Shown one piece after another: positions 62,408 through 64,000 of a stretch of 64,000 nt of DNA. Every line of letters begins with the position of its first letter. Position 1 is the first letter of the stretch. The notes under the pieces are model-generated. The model was not told the origin of the DNA, did no database searches, and worked only from the letters and a program-made list of their open reading frames with translations. Origin of the DNA: Phyllobacterium trifolii. Lineage in GTDB: Bacteria; Pseudomonadota; Alphaproteobacteria; Rhizobiales; Rhizobiaceae. The DNA is taken from the NCBI RefSeq assembly GCF_014192095.1, contig NZ_JACHXN010000008.1:124001-188000 (forward strand), in the 5' to 3' direction. The position numbers and the translations under genes are program-made.

Positions 62408-62529
62408 ACCAAATCCTTGTCGCAAAAACACCAATGCCGCACGTCGCATTTGAGTGAGCACGCGTCGTGAGGTAGCAAGCTTAGCCCCTGATTTTCCGGC
62501 AAAAGGGTCCCCATCGGAGGATGAATTGC

Positions 62530-62832
62530 ATGGCTGATCTCATTGTCGTTTATTGGCGGGATATTCCCGCTCAAGTGACCGTCAAAAAGGGACGCCAGGC
62601 AGCCAAGCGCGAGCTTCCGATTCGTTTCACCGAGGCCATCGACATGTGTGCGATGCGCATTGGTGCGAAAGACTCCGATGCCTATCTGGCGGAATGGCGC
62701 CGCGGCACTCCGGTGCCTGTGAGTGATGATCTGGAGACCGAGGCGGATAGCGCCCTCGCCCGTATTGACAATGAATATGATCGGGAACGCCTTGTGGCGC
62801 TCGTAAAGGCAGGTGGACATGAGCATTCATGA
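62530..62832 (+). CDS. Virulence_fact (PF13769) family protein
   Basis: 100-residue cytoplasmic protein: ADLIVVYWRDIPAQVTVKKG and RQAAKRELPIRFTEAIDMC are typical of the conserved Virulence_fact family. GGAGG lies about 8 nt before the ATG at 62530. Its last 14 bp overlap the MetF-like gene, so the two are coupled. The family name is historical; a one-carbon role is inferred only from context. Confidence 0.8.
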   Translation: MADLIVVYWRDIPAQVTVKKGRQAAKRELPIRFTEAIDMCAMRIGAKDSDAYLAEWRRGTPVPVSDDLETEADSALARIDNEYDRERLVALVKAGGHEHS

Positions 62833-63724
62833 ATTCAAAGCGAAGTCGCAGCAGGATCAAATGACCAAGATCGCAGCATCCATTGAAGTCGCGGCTCGTC
62901 AGGCTATCGAATCCCAGGATTTGCCGGGGCTGTTCCCCACAGGCACCCGGGTCTACATCACCGATATGGGTACGGACAGCGTCGATACGCTGACGGCGGC
63001 TGCAAAGCGCATTCATGAGCTTGGCTATAAGCCGGTCCCGCATTTCGCTTCACGCCGTCTGTCAACAAAGGCGGCCCTCGAAACCCGCATCCGCCGAGCC
63101 GCGCAAGAAGCTGGCGTGACCGACGTTCTCGTCATTGGTGGCGGCCTCGAGCGTCAGGCAGGTGAGTTCTCCTCGACGATGGAAGTGTTGGAGACTGGTT
63201 TCTTCGACAAATACGGCATCACCGAAATGGGCGTTGCCGGCCATCCCGAAGGCAGCCCGGAGTTTTCCGAGGCCGTTGCGATTGAAGCTCTGCGTTTGAA
63301 GAAAGACTTCGGCGAACGTACTGGTGCAAAGCTGCGTGTTGTCACCCAGTTCGGTTTCGATGCTGATCGCTTTATCCGCTATTCGGAATCGCTGCGCCAG
63401 CATGGCGTCGACCTTCCCGTGCATCTCGGCGTTGCTGGCCCGGCCAAGATTACGACACTGATCAAATATGCAGCCATGTGCGGCGTCGGCAATTCGATCA
63501 GCTTCCTAAAGAAGAATGCCCTGTCGCTGACAGCGCTCGCCACAAGTCACTCGCCGGAAGGTGTTGTCGGCCCCATCGAGCAACACGTTTTGGTTAACCC
63601 GACATCTGCCATCAAGCAGATTCATATCTTCCCGTTCGGTGGATTGAAGAAGTCGTCTGAATGGCTTGTCGATCGCGGCTCGTGGAATGTGGACACGCAA
63701 TACGCAAACGCAGCGACCAACTGA
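62819..63724 (+). CDS. Methylenetetrahydrofolate reductase (MetF-like)
   Basis: 301-residue flavin-dependent TIM-barrel protein of MetF family length. Blocks TQFGFDADRFIRY and HLGVAGPAKITTLIKYA are MetF-like. Located between the PF13769 gene and the pterin methyltransferase, it probably oxidises methyl-THF to methylene-THF, the reverse of the usual direction, as MetF2 does in chloromethane-degrading bacteria. It is unlikely to be the housekeeping MetF. The ATG at 62819 overlaps the upstream gene. Confidence 0.87.
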   Translation: MSIHEFKAKSQQDQMTKIAASIEVAARQAIESQDLPGLFPTGTRVYITDMGTDSVDTLTAAAKRIHELGYKPVPHFASRRLSTKAALETRIRRAAQEAGVTDVLVIGGGLERQAGEFSSTMEVLETGFFDKYGITEMGVAGHPEGSPEFSEAVAIEALRLKKDFGERTGAKLRVVTQFGFDADRFIRYSESLRQHGVDLPVHLGVAGPAKITTLIKYAAMCGVGNSISFLKKNALSLTALATSHSPEGVVGPIEQHVLVNPTSAIKQIHIFPFGGLKKSSEWLVDRGSWNVDTQYANAATN

Positions 63725-63734
63725 GGTAATTTGC

Positions 63735-64000
63735 ATGACCCGTACGATCGTTGCCTCGGCGACCAGAGAAATCATCATCGGATTTGATCAGCCTTTCTGC
63801 GTCATCGGCGAGCGGATCAATCCGACCGGTCGCAAGAAACTGGCCGCCGAAATGATCACGGGCAATTTCGATACAGTCATCAGGGATGCTTTGGAGCAGG
63901 TCGCCGCGGGCGCAACCATGCTGGACGTCAACGCGGGTGTCACTGCGGTGGATCCCAACGCGACGGAGCCGGGCCTTCTTGTTCAGACGCTTGAAATTGT
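63735..64000 (+). CDS. Methyl-THF:corrinoid methyltransferase, pterin-binding (cut by window)
   Basis: Only the first 88 residues are visible. They contain the pterin-binding motifs VIGERINPTGRKK and MLDVNAG, as in MtrH, AcsE and CmuB. The complete enzyme would move the methyl group from the corrinoid protein to tetrahydrofolate, so the gene completes the demethylation path begun by MttB. It starts 10 bp after the MetF-like gene. Confidence 0.9.
   Translation, partial: MTRTIVASATREIIIGFDQPFCVIGERINPTGRKKLAAEMITGNFDTVIRDALEQVAAGATMLDVNAGVTAVDPNATEPGLLVQTLEI

Noticed and set aside
1-64000. CRISPR arrays, insertion sequences, prophage or integrase genes
   Set aside because: No regularly spaced repeats, transposase or integrase frames or attachment-like direct repeats were seen on either strand.

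Overview
The window looks like a chromosomal segment of a Rhizobiales alphaproteobacterium, of the Phyllobacteriaceae/Brucellaceae/Rhizobiaceae type. The evidence is the acpXL-fabF2XL-fabF1XL-adh2XL-lpxXL cluster for very-long-chain lipid A acylation, a CobN-type cobalamin pathway with CbtAB cobalt uptake, and a B12-dependent betaine demethylation island. I found no rRNA, tRNA, insertion sequence, prophage or CRISPR array. The organism call is inference from gene content.

Layout. 0-4.2 kb: C-P lyase operon phnGHIJ(K) on the minus strand, truncated in phnK at the left edge, divergent from its GntR regulator phnF. 4.2-10.2 kb: sugar and aldehyde metabolism (PPOX flavoprotein, kdgK, galM, gabD, an AEC transporter) and a secreted histidine-phosphatase-like protein that has lost both catalytic histidines. 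10.3-15.1 kb: the lipid A very-long-chain fatty acid cluster. 15.1-19.6 kb: a cytoplasmic molybdopterin oxidoreductase with Fe-S and membrane subunits, resembling the SoeABC sulfite dehydrogenase. 20.4-24.9 kb: an M20 deacylase with a peptide-type ABC transporter that lacks ATPase genes here. 24.9-41.5 kb: cobalamin genes (cobD, cobC, cobB, cobA; cbiD-cobK; a riboswitch-led operon cbtB-cbtA-cobU-cobW-cobN-cobO-terB-like-cobE-cobM; and cobQ). 41.6-43.7 kb: valine catabolism genes. 43.8-44.2 kb: a candidate small RNA facing a candidate 45-residue protein gene, each with its own intrinsic terminator.

44.7-64 kb is a one-carbon island for quaternary or tertiary amines. It has a betaine-type ABC transporter (substrate-binding protein, permease, ATPase), an MttB-superfamily methyltransferase (MttB1), a dimethylglycine-dehydrogenase-like flavoprotein, a PhnD-like protein without a signal peptide, a desaturase divergent from an XRE regulator, a betaine-homocysteine methyltransferase, a PadR regulator, a second MttB with a two-cluster Fe-S protein resembling QueG, a corrinoid protein, DUF1638, DUF4893 and ExoD proteins, and an operon of a Virulence_fact (PF13769) protein, a MetF-like reductase and a pterin-binding methyl-THF:corrinoid methyltransferase (cut by the right edge).

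Working model (inference): the ABC system imports a betaine. MttB1 and MttB2 move its methyl group to the corrinoid protein, the pterin methyltransferase moves it to THF, and the MetF-like enzyme, running oxidatively, feeds methylene-THF into C1 metabolism. DMGDH-like and BHMT-type enzymes provide parallel demethylation routes. The cobalamin genes next door would supply the cofactor. The Fe-S protein, DUF1638 and PF13769 proteins are the least explained members and the best candidates for undescribed functions.
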